Positions 17,865-27,667 are shown, counted from the stretch's first letter. The stretch is 64,000 bases of DNA from UBA7672 sp963718145 (GCA_963718145.1 CAVQYJ010000020.1:744001-808000), one strand, 5' to 3'. Notes: generated by a model not told the origin, from the sequence alone. Program-made: numbers and translations.

Positions 17865-18475
17865 CAGGCGACCACCTCTTCTGCAACGCTATTGACTGTC
17901 TGAGCTTTCCTGGCGGCGGCCATGGTGCGGACATCGCCGACCACCTTGGCGGGGCAGCCCGCGACCACTGCAAAATCCGGAACATCCTTGGTCACCACCG
18001 CGCCGGCGGCGATCAGCGCGCCCTGGCCGATGGTGATGCCGCAGATGATGGTGGCGCCCGAACCGATCGAGACCTGGCGCTTGACCGTTGTCAGTTCGAG
18101 GGTCCAGTCGGCTTCCGTCTGGGACGACCCGTCCGGGTTCGTCGCGCGCGGGAAGCGGTCATTGGTGAACATCACGCCGTGGCCGACGAAGCACTCGTCC
18201 TCGATGGTGACGCCTTCGCAGATGAAGGTGTGCGAGGAAATCTTGCAGCGCTCGCCGATGAAGGCGCCCTTCTGGATCTCCACGAACGCGCCGATGCGCG
18301 ATCCGTCTCCGACTTCGCAGCCGTAGAGATTGACCAGGGAAGGGTGGAAGATATTGACCTTCCCCTTGAGTTTCACGCTGTCTGCAATCGGCACTTCAAC
18401 GCTCCCACGCGACCCGTTCGCGGAGGTGTCAGCAAGAAAAGGGCCGGTTCCGCAGGTCGCCCGCATGAGCCGCAC
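17864..18475 (-). CDS. left-handed beta-helix N-acetyltransferase, WbpD-like
   Basis: Hexapeptide-repeat acetyltransferase. Repeats such as VGDGSRIGAFVEIQKGAFIG and VSIGSGATIICGITIGQGAL form the beta-helix, and the insert GHGVMFTNDRFPRA, with the catalytic-type histidine and asparagine, is characteristic of WbpD/WlbB. The enzyme acetylates the C3 amine made by WbpE. The first ATG gives 203 residues, but the first 27 look unlike the family. A GTG at 18394 preceded by GGGAG may be the true start. It is the first gene of the minus-strand operon. Confidence 0.85.
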   Translation of the reverse strand: MRLMRATCGTGPFLADTSANGSRGSVEVPIADSVKLKGKVNIFHPSLVNLYGCEVGDGSRIGAFVEIQKGAFIGERCKISSHTFICEGVTIEDECFVGHGVMFTNDRFPRATNPDGSSQTEADWTLELTTVKRQVSIGSGATIICGITIGQGALIAAGAVVTKDVPDFAVVAGCPAKVVGDVRTMAAARKAQTVNSVAEEVVA

Positions 18476-18657
18476 AGGCGCAATTCCCGCACCGCGCGAC
18501 GAGGATCATGGTTAATCGCCGTAAACCCCTGCCGCAGGGTCGAACAGGCGTTTCACCCGATGTGCGAAACAGAGACGGAGCGTTCGCGCTGCGATCCCGT
18601 TGCGGCAGGTCAGGCCGTTAACTCGTCCGTAAACGGAGTTATCGACCGGTTAAGGGC

Positions 18658-19589
18658 CTACTCTACGCGCTCGATCGCGTGACCGAGCGGGGCAAGCTTG
18701 GCGATCACGCTGTCCTTGCCGATGAGGTGGGCTGCGCCCACGGCGACGAAGAAGGTTCCGGTCTCGGCCTTCAGCAGGGCGTCGAGCTTCTTCACCCAGG
18801 CCTCGTTCCGATTGACGAGCAGTGCGTCGTAGACCTCCGGATTTTCCGCGAGGTCTTCCTGGATCATGATGCGGTCGAGGGTGTCGATGTCGCCCTTCGC
18901 CCAGGCGTTCACCATGTCGCCGAGGATTCTTGCTTCCCCTTCCATCTGGCGCACACCCTCCATCAGGAAGCGGATCTGCACCTCCTCCGGCAGGTCGGCG
19001 AAGACGGTGAGCTGTTCCTCGACCGTCTCAAGCTTGCGGATTTCCTTGCCGGCGGTCTGGGCGTCCGGAAGGAGCTTGCGCTCGACGCCCGAGTTCACGT
19101 CGTAGCCGGCGTTGGCGATCATCTGCTCGGACAGCGTCACGGCGGCGAGCCAGGGTTTGTAGGGCTCCAGATTCATCATCGGGATGTTGAGCTTGCCCGC
19201 GGCAGCCGCCAGCGCGGTGCGATCGTCGGGCTTGAGATGGTCCGACAGCCGATCGGAGACGGGATAGCGGCCGATCTGCTCGATCAGCGCCACCATCTTC
19301 CGATGTCGGGATTGACGTCGGTCTCGAAATAGATGGCCGCGGCCTCGCCGAGCGCCTTGTCGAGCGTGGGCGTCCGCCACACCAGGTCGGGCGGCAGGAC
19401 GTGAACCGTGCCGAACACGTAGATCGTCGTGTCGGCGTCCGACATCTTCCACAGGGCAGGGCCTTTCGGCGCAGCGGCCAGCGCAGACGCGCCGACGGCA
19501 GGCGCATCGGCGGTCAGCGTCTTCTGTTCGCAGGCGGCTGCAAGACCCATCGCGAACACTGCCAGGGCGGCGGATTTCCACGAGATCAT
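18658..19589 (-). pseudogene. TraB/GumN family lipoprotein-like protein, frameshifted
   Basis: Two frames make one protein of about 310 residues. The N-terminal part (from ATG 19589) has a signal sequence ending in a cysteine (MGLAAAC, weak lipobox), then PALWKMSDADTTIYVFGTVH, carrying the first G-x-x-H motif of the TraB/GumN family. The second frame carries LAAVTLSEQM and, near the C-terminus, FVAVGAAHLIG with the second G-x-x-H. Joining them needs one base restored at about 19298-19303. The family is thought to be metal-dependent peptidase-like, but its function here is unknown. It ends in the gap before the polysaccharide operon and faces away from the deacetylase. Confidence 0.75.
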
Positions 19590-19864
19590 CGCAAGGCCCT
19601 CACTGCGGCCGCGATTTGGGCCCGCGCCAAACTTGCAGATATGGCCGGCCGCGTCACCCCTCGCAGGATGCGGAGGAAAAGGTTGCAAAACAGGGAGATG
19701 GAGTGCGCTGCGGCGTGCAGGTCCATGACCCTCGGAATCGGTCGCAGCTGCACGCGGACCGGCCAACAGGCGGCCAACTCTTACCTTGGCCGATCGGCGC
19801 GGACCGTGCGAGGAGGTTAGGGCGTTGCAACCGATTCGCGCTTCGCAGTCAGGCCGGAGGCTCT

Positions 19865-21685
19865 TTGCGACGCTTTGTCATTCTGGCTGTCGCCGTGGCG
19901 ATGCTTGTTGCCGGTCCCGCCGCCATTCTCTGGTTCGGCTCGCAAGAGGTGATGTATCGCTTCGATGGATTGACCGGCCCTGACAGCCGCTCGTCTGTAT
20001 CGGCGATCGAGCGCGCCACGATTTCCGATTTCGACGCCGGTTCGAACCATCGCCTTGCGATCCTGGTGACCGACCCCGACTCGGGCTGGCTCGGTCTGGC
20101 GCGCGGGCTCAAGTCGCACGGCATACCATTCCGCATGACAACCAGTGCGCAGAGCGCGCTCCAGCACAAGGTCGTCTTCGCCTACCCGATGATATCCGGC
20201 CGAACGCTGAAGCCGGCTGACCTCACCGCCCTCGCGAAGCATGTGCACGAAGGCGGCCACTTGCTGGCGTTTGACGTTCAGGGCGGCGGGCTGGAGTCGC
20301 TCTTTGGAATTGCCTCGGCGCCGGCGCCTGTGCCGGCGGATGTTCTGATCTGGTCGGCGGCCGCGGTCGTTCCGCAGGAACGCGAAACGCGGATCAGCCG
20401 CGCCGGGACGGAAGCTGCGGTGGGGGCGTTGGCGTATTCCGAGTCCACGGGTGAAGTCCTGGCGCGCTACCCTGACGGCCAGGCCGGGCTGATCTGCCGC
20501 CGGCCTGTCGGACGCGCCTGCGTCCTTGGGGTCGACATCGGCGCGCTGACGCAGCGCGCCTACAACGGACGCGGAGAAGGGATCGGCCGTTCCTATGTGA
20601 ACGCCTACGAGCCCAGTCTCGACACGCTCTATGCCTGGCTTGCGGACTTCTACGTCGAAGGCGAGCCGATGCCGTTGCTGATCGATACCGCGCCGCCCGG
20701 AAAAGACGTGTCGATCATCCTCACCCACGACATCGACTTTACCAAGGCCGTTGCAAGCGCACACCGAACGGCGGACGCGCTAAAGGCTGACGGAGTGTCG
20801 GGTACATTCTTCTTTCAGACGAAGTACATGCGCGACTTCAACGACGACGTTTTCTTCCGCAACGAGACGCTCGGCGACGTGAAGGGCGTGCTTGCGAACG
20901 ACATGGAGATCGGCAGTCACTCGGTTGCGCACGCGAACTCGTTCAAGGATTTCGAATTTGGGACCGGCGCCGAAAGCTATCCGGACTACAGGCCCTTTGT
21001 GCAGTCGAGGGAGCGCGCGCGCGGAGGATCGGTGCTCGGCGAACTGCGGGTCTCGAAATTCCTGCTCGAACGCCTTGCCGGCGCGAACGTCGTCTCGTTT
21101 CGCGCGGGGCACCTGTCCAATCCCTTCCGTTTGCCGGAGGGTCTTGCCGCGACCGGCTATCTCAACGACTCTTCCCTGACCGCCAATGCCGCCCTCACTC
21201 ACCTGCCGTTCCAGCTGACCGTTGGGCGCGGAGACGGGGCCCTGGCGCCGGCCTACGAGTTTCCGGTGACGATTGAAGACGAGGCCGCTCCAAGACTGTC
21301 CGAGCGTCTTGGCGCGGCCAACGATCTGATCGGCGCCATTGCCCGCATGCATGGGTTGGTCGTAGTGCTGATGCATCCCGATCCGGCGGGAGAGACGCTC
21401 GCCTTCGAGCGCAGCCTGGTGGCGCGCTGGCGCGATCGCGCCTGGTTCGCCACAATGACAGAGTTCGCCGACTGGTGGCGCGCCCGGGACGCCCTTGAAC
21501 TCGATGTTCGCGGCGGACCGGGGGCATGGACGCTGGATATTCCAGCCAGCCAGCTGGGGAGTTTCACGATTCGGGCGCCCAAGGCCCGGCAGGTCATCGG
21601 GCCGCCTGGCGTGGATATCCCCCTTGCCGACCACGCGTTCGAACTTGGACCGATGCAAGCCGATAGCCGCATCGTCCTGAAATAG
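19865..21685 (+). CDS. membrane-anchored polysaccharide deacetylase (NodB fold)
   Basis: A TTG start at 19865, 4 bases after GGAGG, gives 606 residues opening with a signal-anchor (LRRFVILAVAVAMLVAG). The first 250 residues form an uncharacterised periplasmic domain (IAILVTDPDSGW-like). The NodB domain follows: VSIILTHDIDFT with the metal aspartate pair, MEIGSHSVAHANSF with H-x3-H, and VVSFRAGHLSNPFRLPEG. A small beta-rich tail ends the protein. The frame is open further upstream, but that part does not look like protein. It probably deacetylates a surface or cell-wall polysaccharide in the periplasm. It is the last chromosomal gene before the integrated element. Confidence 0.8.
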   Translation: MRRFVILAVAVAMLVAGPAAILWFGSQEVMYRFDGLTGPDSRSSVSAIERATISDFDAGSNHRLAILVTDPDSGWLGLARGLKSHGIPFRMTTSAQSALQHKVVFAYPMISGRTLKPADLTALAKHVHEGGHLLAFDVQGGGLESLFGIASAPAPVPADVLIWSAAAVVPQERETRISRAGTEAAVGALAYSESTGEVLARYPDGQAGLICRRPVGRACVLGVDIGALTQRAYNGRGEGIGRSYVNAYEPSLDTLYAWLADFYVEGEPMPLLIDTAPPGKDVSIILTHDIDFTKAVASAHRTADALKADGVSGTFFFQTKYMRDFNDDVFFRNETLGDVKGVLANDMEIGSHSVAHANSFKDFEFGTGAESYPDYRPFVQSRERARGGSVLGELRVSKFLLERLAGANVVSFRAGHLSNPFRLPEGLAATGYLNDSSLTANAALTHLPFQLTVGRGDGALAPAYEFPVTIEDEAAPRLSERLGAANDLIGAIARMHGLVVVLMHPDPAGETLAFERSLVARWRDRAWFATMTEFADWWRARDALELDVRGGPGAWTLDIPASQLGSFTIRAPKARQVIGPPGVDIPLADHAFELGPMQADSRIVLK

Positions 21686-21835
21686 CGCCGATGTGCGGGC
21701 TGGCGCATGTGCGGCAAGGCGGTGACGCGTCTGCCGTCGACGGTGACAATCGCGCGGCGCCACGCTCAAGCCATCGGCGACCGGAGCCAGGCATGTTTCC
21801 AGGCAAGGCAAGGTGGCCCAAGATGCCGGCGATCA

Positions 21836-21880
21836 TGGCGCACTCGACAGGAGTCGAACCTGTGACCTCTGCCTTCGGAG
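21836..21880 (-). other. attachment site, left: displaced 3' part of tRNA-Arg
   Basis: Forty-five bases matching the 3' part of the tRNA-Arg at 33622-33666 with four mismatches. An uninterrupted 18-bp identity (TGACCTCTGCCTTCGGAG, 21863-21880) covers the anticodon loop, the 3' anticodon stem and the variable region. The 3' acceptor strand here (CGAGTGC) pairs perfectly with the 5' strand (GCACTCG) kept at the other end, so this is the original chromosomal 3' end of the gene. It encodes CCA. The integrase gene starts 160 bases away. Confidence 0.9.
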
Positions 21881-22003
21881 AGCCATGGAAGGAGACAGAC
21901 ACGGTTTGTCCGGGTTTGCAACACGTTGCGATTAACCTTGTGCCATATGCGTTTTGCTCTTGTCGCGTTTGCAGAAGTTGAACGATGTTTGCATAGGGTG
22001 AAC

Positions 22004-22029
22004 TGCTACCTGCTACCTATGTGCTACCT
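22004..22029 (+). repeat. TGCTACCT repeats, left arm (candidate integrase/excisionase sites)
   Basis: Three copies of TGCTACCT start at 22004, 22011 and 22022, just before the integrase gene. Similar pairs lie near the right attachment site (33556 and 33567), and an exact inverted 19-mer is at 31161-31179. Position on both sides of the core site in the circular form fits arm-type integrase sites. Confidence 0.6.
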
Positions 22030-22042
22030 GTGAGGCGCGACG

Positions 22043-23356
22043 ATGACGGCCAAAGCGAATGAAGCGAAGCGGCGAAAGCTCGGCACGCAGGCTGTGAAGT
22101 CGCTGCCGCCGCGCGAGGTTGATTATGTCGTGTGGGATGAGGAACTGAAGGGCTTTGGCGTCCGCGTGTGGCCCTCGGGCAAGAAAACCTTCATCGCGTT
22201 CTACCGCTTTGAGGGGGCCATGCGGAAGGTCACGTTAGGCGTGTTCGGCACGCTCACCGCTGACCAAGCACGCAGCGCCGCCAAGGAAGTCCTGTCCAAG
22301 GCCGCACTCGGCACTGACGTGGCCGCGACAAAGGCCGCTCAGCGCGCTCAGATGACCGTCAGCGAGCTTTGTGATGCCTACTTGGCTGCGGCGCGGGCCG
22401 GGAAGCTTGAGCGGCCCAAGAAAGCCTCCACCCTCAACACGGATGCCGGAAGGATAGAGCGTCATATCAAGCCGCTACTCGGCACCAAGAAAATCGGCAG
22501 TGTAACAAAAGTGGACATGCGGGCTTTCAAGCGCGCGGTGGCCAATGGCGAGACAGCCACGGACGTTAAGACCGGAAAGCATGGCCGCGCCATCGTTGAG
22601 GGCGGGGAAGGCACCGCCACGCGCACGCTCGGGCTGCTAGGCGGAATCTTTTCGTGGGCAGTGGACAAGGGCTATCTGGACAGCAACCCGCGCACAGGTG
22701 TGAAGGGCTTTAAAGACAAAGCACGCGAACGCTACCTGACCGCAAATGAGTTCAAGCGCCTTGGCGCTACGCTGACAGAAGCCGCAACGTTGGGCCTGCC
22801 TTCGGAGCGCGGTGCCCGTAAAGGCAGCTTCCGGCCTGCAACGGTGGAGCACAGAGAAGCGCCTTGCCCACAGGCCGTGGCTGCTATCCGTCTCTTGCTG
22901 ACCACAGGTTGCCGCCTCGGTGAAATCCTCACTTTGCGCTGGCAGGAGGTGGACCTTGGACGCGGCGTGCTCAACCTCGCTGACAGTAAGACCGGCGCTA
23001 AACGTGTGCTGCTTGGTGCCGCTGCCCTGAAAATCCTGTCTGAGGTTCCCCGTGTGGGCACCTACGTGATTGCCGGTGCTGACCCCAAGAAACCTCGCCC
23101 TGACATTAAGCGCCCCCTTGCTCGCATCATGGCTCACGCTGGCCTTGATGATGTGACTGCGCACACGCTGCGCCACAGCTTTGCATCTATTGCCGTTGGC
23201 GGTGGCCTCAGCCTGCACATGACCGGCAGGCTGCTTGGCCACGCGGACCCCAAGACAACCATGCGGTACGCGCATGTGGCCGATGATCCGCACAAGCGGG
23301 CCGCTGACGTGACCTCCAACGCCATTGAGGCGATGCTTGCGGGCAAGGCTGCCTGA
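22043..23356 (+). CDS. int: tyrosine-type site-specific integrase (P4 family)
   Basis: A 437-residue integrase with the DUF4102 N-terminal domain (VDYVVWDEELKGFGVRVWPS, about 26-45), a core-binding domain at about 105-215 and a C-terminal catalytic domain. Active-site residues are present: R291 (TTGCRLGEIL), K316 (DSKTGAKR), H374-x-x-R377 (HTLRHSF), H400 (LLGHADPKTT) and the nucleophile Y409. It should integrate and excise the element at the anticodon region of tRNA-Arg(CCG). It is intact, unlike many neighbours, and points into the element from the left attachment site. The next gene starts one base after its stop. Confidence 0.96.
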   Translation: MTAKANEAKRRKLGTQAVKSLPPREVDYVVWDEELKGFGVRVWPSGKKTFIAFYRFEGAMRKVTLGVFGTLTADQARSAAKEVLSKAALGTDVAATKAAQRAQMTVSELCDAYLAAARAGKLERPKKASTLNTDAGRIERHIKPLLGTKKIGSVTKVDMRAFKRAVANGETATDVKTGKHGRAIVEGGEGTATRTLGLLGGIFSWAVDKGYLDSNPRTGVKGFKDKARERYLTANEFKRLGATLTEAATLGLPSERGARKGSFRPATVEHREAPCPQAVAAIRLLLTTGCRLGEILTLRWQEVDLGRGVLNLADSKTGAKRVLLGAAALKILSEVPRVGTYVIAGADPKKPRPDIKRPLARIMAHAGLDDVTAHTLRHSFASIAVGGGLSLHMTGRLLGHADPKTTMRYAHVADDPHKRAADVTSNAIEAMLAGKAA

Positions 23357-23357
23357 C

Positions 23358-23804
23358 ATGCCACGCACACCCCGAGGCAAAGAGAACGGCGCGCCACGCA
23401 AGCGCAAGTGGGCTGAGGATGCAGCGCGTGCGCTGTTGGCAGGTGCTTTCAACGCCCACGGGGATGATGCCTTCGCAGTCGCAGTGCATGAGTTTGGTTG
23501 CCTACACTATGCCACGGACGCCCTGACAGAACGTCAGGTGAGCCGGTTTGGCGACTATGTTGAGGAAGCTCTGTACTGGATGCCCACGGGCGACGGACTT
23601 GCTGAGAAATGCCGTCCTGATGGCCAACGCGCGGCGCTGCTGAGCCGTCGCACGCGCAAGCAGGCGGGCGATGACAGGGCGCAGTTGCGGCGTCTCACGG
23701 GCGCGGATGACGCCCCGCTAGGCGCTGCAATGGTCAAGCGTGCCCTCATCAAGGCGGGCGCTTATGAGAGCTGTGGCCGATGGGTCTTTCCGCACGAGAA
23801 GTAG
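23358..23804 (+). CDS. hypothetical protein, element cargo
   Basis: A 148-residue soluble protein, starting MPRTPRGKENGAPRKRKW, directly after the integrase (ATG one base past the stop). The first 18 residues are basic; the middle (VHEFGCLHYATDALTERQVSRF) is acidic and helical; the C-terminus ends GRWVFPHEK. No known domain is recognised. The close spacing suggests co-transcription with int. It might bind DNA through its basic start, but that is a guess. Confidence 0.6.
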   Translation: MPRTPRGKENGAPRKRKWAEDAARALLAGAFNAHGDDAFAVAVHEFGCLHYATDALTERQVSRFGDYVEEALYWMPTGDGLAEKCRPDGQRAALLSRRTRKQAGDDRAQLRRLTGADDAPLGAAMVKRALIKAGAYESCGRWVFPHEK

Positions 23805-23892
23805 CGTACCAGTTTTTGGCACGTCGATAGTCGGGGCCGTCTCCCGCATCATTCCCTCATCAAGCGCAATCACGCGCAGAGAGGAATGAAAA

Positions 23893-24126
23893 ATGACCAC
23901 CGAATATCTGCGCCGCGCTCAAGCCGGTGAATACCTCAAGAGCAAGTGGGGCGCATTCTGCGCTGGCACGCTGGCCACCCTAGCGGTGCGCGGCGGTGGC
24001 CCGCGCTTTCAAAAGATGGGCCGCTACCCTGTGTACACGCGCGAGAGCTTGGACGAATGGGCGGCGTCTCGCCTCTCGCGCCCTGTCGCCAACACGGCTG
24101 AGGCGCGTGCGGCCAACGCCGCCTGA
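23893..24126 (+). CDS. AlpA/excisionase-like DNA-binding protein
   Basis: A 77-residue protein with the layout of the MerR-like excisionase helix-turn-helix: RRAQAGEYLKSKWG, then a turn, then GGGPRFQKMGRYPVYTRESL and DEWAASRL. Proteins of this type act as excisionase or as activator of the integrase in P4-like elements. AGAGGAATG lies just before the start codon. It probably binds the repeats near the attachment sites (inference). Confidence 0.82.
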   Translation: MTTEYLRRAQAGEYLKSKWGAFCAGTLATLAVRGGGPRFQKMGRYPVYTRESLDEWAASRLSRPVANTAEARAANAA

Positions 24127-24202
24127 CACTCTTTCACAAAAACAAATCGACCCGACGCGCCAACGCCGGGCCGAGAAATCAGTACGTTTGAGGACTACGA
24201 AT

Positions 24203-24508
24203 ATGTGCGCCAACTTCATTTGCGTCAACGAAGATGACCTGACCCCAGCGGTTCAAGAACTGCTTTTCTACGCGCTCCGCATCCGGCGCTGTTTCTCCCG
24301 CATGGCCTTTGACACAGAGTTGGACGGCCACTTTGTCCGCGCATCTGACGGCACACTGCAACAGCCCAACGCAGTGGTCATTGAACGGACCCAAGACAGC
24401 TTTCGCAAATACGGCTTCCTCATTGAAGGCGAGAACCCCGAGGACTGCCTGCCGACAGATGACGCGCAATGCACCGCACTGCTTGAACGACTGTGGGGCG
24501 CACAATGA
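24203..24508 (+). CDS. hypothetical protein, element cargo
   Basis: A 101-residue acidic protein starting MCANFICVNEDDLTPAVQEL. It overlaps the next gene by four bases (ATGA), so it is translated together with the DUF3987 ATPase. The sequence ELDGHFVRASDGTLQQPNAV and the two early cysteines are the only notable parts. No family is recognised. Confidence 0.6.
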   Translation: MCANFICVNEDDLTPAVQELLFYALRIRRCFSRMAFDTELDGHFVRASDGTLQQPNAVVIERTQDSFRKYGFLIEGENPEDCLPTDDAQCTALLERLWGAQ

Positions 24509-26032
24509 GCGCCGATCAGCACCCTACCCAAGAGCAAATCGCCGCGCGACATGAACGGGCTTTCCGTGGCCGTGAGATTGCCGCAACGCTCGGATACTGC
24601 TTTGCGACACCCAATATAAGCTTGCTGAGCGGACGCGCTCCCGCGCCGAAAATCCCTTCTGAGACTTTTGCGGGTTATGCGGGGCATCTATACAAGCTTG
24701 CCCAAGAGGTGAGCGCGCCCGTGGATTACGTGGCGGGTGCGCTGCTCACCACCGCTGCGGCCATGATGGGCAATAGCTGTTCTGTCATGCCAGACCCGCA
24801 GCGATCCAATTGGATTGAGCCCGTTAGTCTGTGGTCCTGCAATGTGGGCATCCCTTCCTCTGGCAAGTCACCTGCCATGAGGGTGTTTGCTGGCATCCTT
24901 GAGCAGGTGGAAGCTGATGACTTGTTGGCGTACCGACCCTTCGTTGCGAAGAGGGACAAGGAACGTGAGGTTGCCAAGGGCCATCTTGATGCGTGGCACA
25001 AGGCAGTAGCAGCGGCACAAAAAGAGGGCACACCGCCACCTGACAAGCCACAGGAAGCGCTCGTTCCGCCTCGGGCGCTTGCTCCTCGCACTGTCACCAC
25101 AGACGCCACCATTGAGGCTCTTGTTGCTCTGCTCAGCAACAACCCCAATGGCCTGCTTTTCTATCGCGATGAGCTATCGGGATGGATTGGCGACATGAAC
25201 CGCTACAGCAAGTCATCCGACCGTCCGCAATGGCTGACCTTGTACAGTGGTGGCACGTTGAAGGTGGACCGGGTGAAAAACTCAGGCGAGCCGTTGATTG
25301 CAGTCAATGCCTTGATGAGCGTGTTGGGTGCCATGCAACCTGAGAAGCTCAAGGAATTGCTGGCCACACCCGATGATGGGTTGATTGCACGCTTCCTGTA
25401 TTTCTGGCCTGACGCTGTGCCTGTGGTCGGCTCTGAGGGCAGGACGGACATGACCATGTTCAAGGCGGCATTCGACAAGATGCGTATGTTCAAGGCTCAG
25501 CGGCCACCCATGGGTTTCACCTCCGAGGCGGCCGACCTGTTCTTTCAATTCAGACAACACGCACGCAAGCTTGAGGCTGAGGCGTCAGGCCCGCTCTTGG
25601 GTTGGGTAGGTAAGGGCAACGGTGTTGTCGCGCGCCTAGCAGTCATCCTCACAATATTGGATTGGGCCTTTAGCGACACTCAATCACCGCCTCCATTTGT
25701 GGTGGAGAGTGATGCTGTGAATCGTGCCTGCTATCTGTGGGCTGATTACCTATACCCGATGGCGCGCCGTGCATTTGGTGATGCGCACGTCCTCCTGTTG
25801 AGCAACGTGCCTGTGTGCTTCTCAAAGAAATCAGGACGCGTGGTCATGCAATGGTCAACGCTCGCATCATCTATTCCGAATGGAAACTTGAGGGCCTGCG
25901 AGAGTTAAGCCACTGCATGAGGCTCTGCGCTATTTGTGGGAAGCCGGTTGGGTTGAACCAGCGGACACGATGACCGGGGGCAGGCGCAAGGAGAATTGTT
26001 CCGTGAACCCCCAGCTGTGGGAAGGTATATAG
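24505..26032 (+). pseudogene. DUF3987 ATPase/helicase-like protein, two C-terminal frameshifts
   Basis: The first 430 residues are intact: Walker A GIPSSGKSPAM, Walker B LLFYRDELSGW, and AMQPEKLKELLATPDDGLIARFLYFWPD, the DUF3987 core linked to replication of P4-like elements. The frame then breaks at about 25788-25794; the next frame reads ACVLLKEIRTRGHAMVNARI. It breaks again at about 25902-25906, after which VKPLHEALRYLWEAGWVEP leads to a stop at 26030-26032. Each join needs one missing base. The C-terminal winged-helix-like region is thus scrambled; the uncorrected product ends at 25908. The ATPase part may still fold. Confidence 0.75.
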
Positions 26033-26408
26033 ACCCACCGCAGAAGCCGCAAAAGCCACAGAAGCCTCCGAGGCGTGAACAGCCGCTAGGACGCTCGCCC
26101 ATGCGCGAGGCGATCTTAGGACATCACGGTAGCGACCATATCGCGCAAGGCTGCTCAGCGGTCACCGTAGCGAGTCGCATCGGCGGGTTTCGTCGCGGAA
26201 GTCATGCGACGACCATCTCTGAGGCCTTCATCGCGTCATCGTTGTGGACGCAAGAGCAATGCTAAACAACGGCGTCAAAATGCAGCCCGAACAAAGCTAC
26301 TCGGTACACGGAGGTTTCTACAGTTCGCGACCTTGCGCGGCGCGATCATGCATAGCCACACTAATACAGAGGCCGCGTTCTGGCGGCTTCCTGCAAACCG
26401 GATCGACC
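26033..26408. other. gap inside the element, no supported gene
   Basis: About 375 bases follow the DUF3987 gene. A short CAGAAGCC/AAGCC-type repeat at 26041-26070 gives a Pro-Gln-Lys pattern in one frame, but no ribosome site or convincing start was found. The stretch at 26101-26265 is open but does not look like protein. Confidence 0.4.
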
Positions 26409-26636
26409 ATGACCAACAAGCCCTCAGCACTTTTCTTCCTCGCCTCGGATACCGGCTCCACGGAAGCGGAGGGCAATGCCATCACCCTGCTCAAGATCAC
26501 GCACCGGGTGACCGTGGTGACGCCATCCATGGGCAGCGTGCAGAGCTACTTCATTGACGCTGACTTTGTCGCTGCGATGCGCCGCGACCTGATCCCTGCT
26601 GAGGCCAAGTCGGCCTTGGCGCGCATTTTCGATTGA
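26409..26636 (+). CDS. hypothetical small protein, element cargo
   Basis: A 75-residue protein, MTNKPSALFFLASDTGSTEA at the start and LIPAEAKSALARIFD at the end. The middle (NAITLLKITHRVTVV) predicts a beta strand pair. The composition is well balanced, unlike nearby spurious frames, so it is likely real. No family is recognised. It precedes another small gene by eight bases. Confidence 0.5.
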   Translation: MTNKPSALFFLASDTGSTEAEGNAITLLKITHRVTVVTPSMGSVQSYFIDADFVAAMRRDLIPAEAKSALARIFD

Positions 26637-26644
26637 GGGCAGCT

Positions 26645-26964
26645 ATGACCCGCTACAGCGTCAACACCAAGCAGGACAAGTGGGGCAACGCCGACAGCCT
26701 CGCTGTGGCAGTTGCAAGCGATCCAAGGCCCGCAGCGCCAAGCCGCCGACAATCGCGGTGTTCGTTACCAACCCCTTCGCGAATGAAGCCGAGTGCCGCG
26801 TTTACAACGAGGTCCAGAGAACGATTTTCGGGGACGCTCGGCTAATCGTGCTGAGCGCTGCAATGCGCAAAGACCGTGGTGATGATCCCAAGACGGTTGC
26901 GCCAGAAGTCCTGGACGCCGCCTACGCGAACATATGGAGCCCCCGATCTGCGTACCAGAAATAG
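26645..26964 (+). pseudogene. hypothetical protein, probably frameshifted
   Basis: Starts MTRYSVNTKQDKWGNADSLA, then loses sense at about 26719-26724. The neighbouring frame continues with KPPTIAVFVTNPFANEAECR and VLDAAYANIWSPRSAYQK to a stop at 26962-26964. One missing base would join them to about 106 residues. Alternatively the second part has its own start; the sequence cannot decide. Function unknown. Confidence 0.4.
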
Positions 26965-27004
26965 CCGCGTGTGCGCAACAGCGAGCGCAGAAATGAGTGA
27001 TCCG

Positions 27005-27294
27005 ATGAGCAAAACTGCCGCTGCCAAAAGCGTTTCCGATGATGCCCCCACCGGGGTCATTCCGTTTGGCCGTCAAGCAAAGCGTGTACGCGCCAAGCTG
27101 AAAACCAATTCAGACCTGTTGGCATTCATGGCAAATTTGGTCAGGGCCGCGCGTAGTGGGCTCATAAGCCTGACGACCTCGCTAAGTATGCCTCCGCAAT
27201 AGAAGTGATGAAGTCGCTTCTGGACGCGGTCGATACAGATGAGAAAATTGAGCAGCTTGAGGCCGCGCTTGCCCAACGTGGTGGTCAGCGATGA
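27005..27294 (+). pseudogene. hypothetical protein, frameshifted
   Basis: MSKTAAAKSVSDDAPTGVIP and VRAKLKTNSDLLAFMANLV come from the first frame. After about 27157-27161 (a GGG run that was probably GGGG) the next frame gives AHKPDDLAKYASAIEVMKSL and DEKIEQLEAALAQRGGQR, a charged amphipathic helix, up to TGA at 27292-27294. The corrected protein has about 96 residues. The stop overlaps the next start (ATGA). Confidence 0.5.
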
Positions 27295-27478
27295 GCGTCA
27301 TTCGCAAACGGAAGCTCAAGGCAATGATGCGGGCTGTGGGACTGATCCCGCCGCCCCCTGCACCCCCGCGCATTCTCACAGTGGTGCCGGTGCGTGGTTC
27401 TCGACTGAGGACGAATGGCCCGCACACATTGCCGCCTATCGCGCAATGGTCACCAAGTCCAATACGGCGTGCTGGTAG
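27291..27478 (+). pseudogene. hypothetical small protein, probably frameshifted
   Basis: Begins MSVIRKRKLKAMMRAVGLIP, ATG overlapping the previous stop. Past about 27393-27398 the sensible sequence moves to the next frame, FSTEDEWPAHIAAYRAMVTK, ending at 27476-27478. One base is missing. About 63 residues when corrected. No family is recognised. Confidence 0.4.
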
Positions 27479-27547
27479 ATGAGCCAAGGTGTGAGCGTGT
27501 GTTTTCACACGAGCAGGACGCTTTGAGCAGTACATATGCTATCAGAA

Positions 27548-27667
27548 ATGTCTGACACAGTCTCAGAGAAAGAGCAGCGATTGCTACTGTGTGGCAACGC
27601 CTACGCTAACTATTCCGAACTTGGACGCCTCCGTCTCAAGCCGCCTAACCCCTCCCCAACACCGTGA
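27548..27667 (+). CDS. possible 39-residue protein
   Basis: ATG at 27548 opens MSDTVSEKEQRLLLCGNAYA and ends in a Pro-rich tail before TGA 27665-27667. Composition is plausible, and the next small frame starts 12 bases later, as in phage-like gene strings. There is no clear ribosome site, so support is weak. Confidence 0.3.
   Translation: MSDTVSEKEQRLLLCGNAYANYSELGRLRLKPPNPSPTP

Noticed and set aside
26101..26265. Small open frame after the DUF3987 gene
   Set aside because: No ribosome site, unbalanced composition and no continuation in neighbouring frames.
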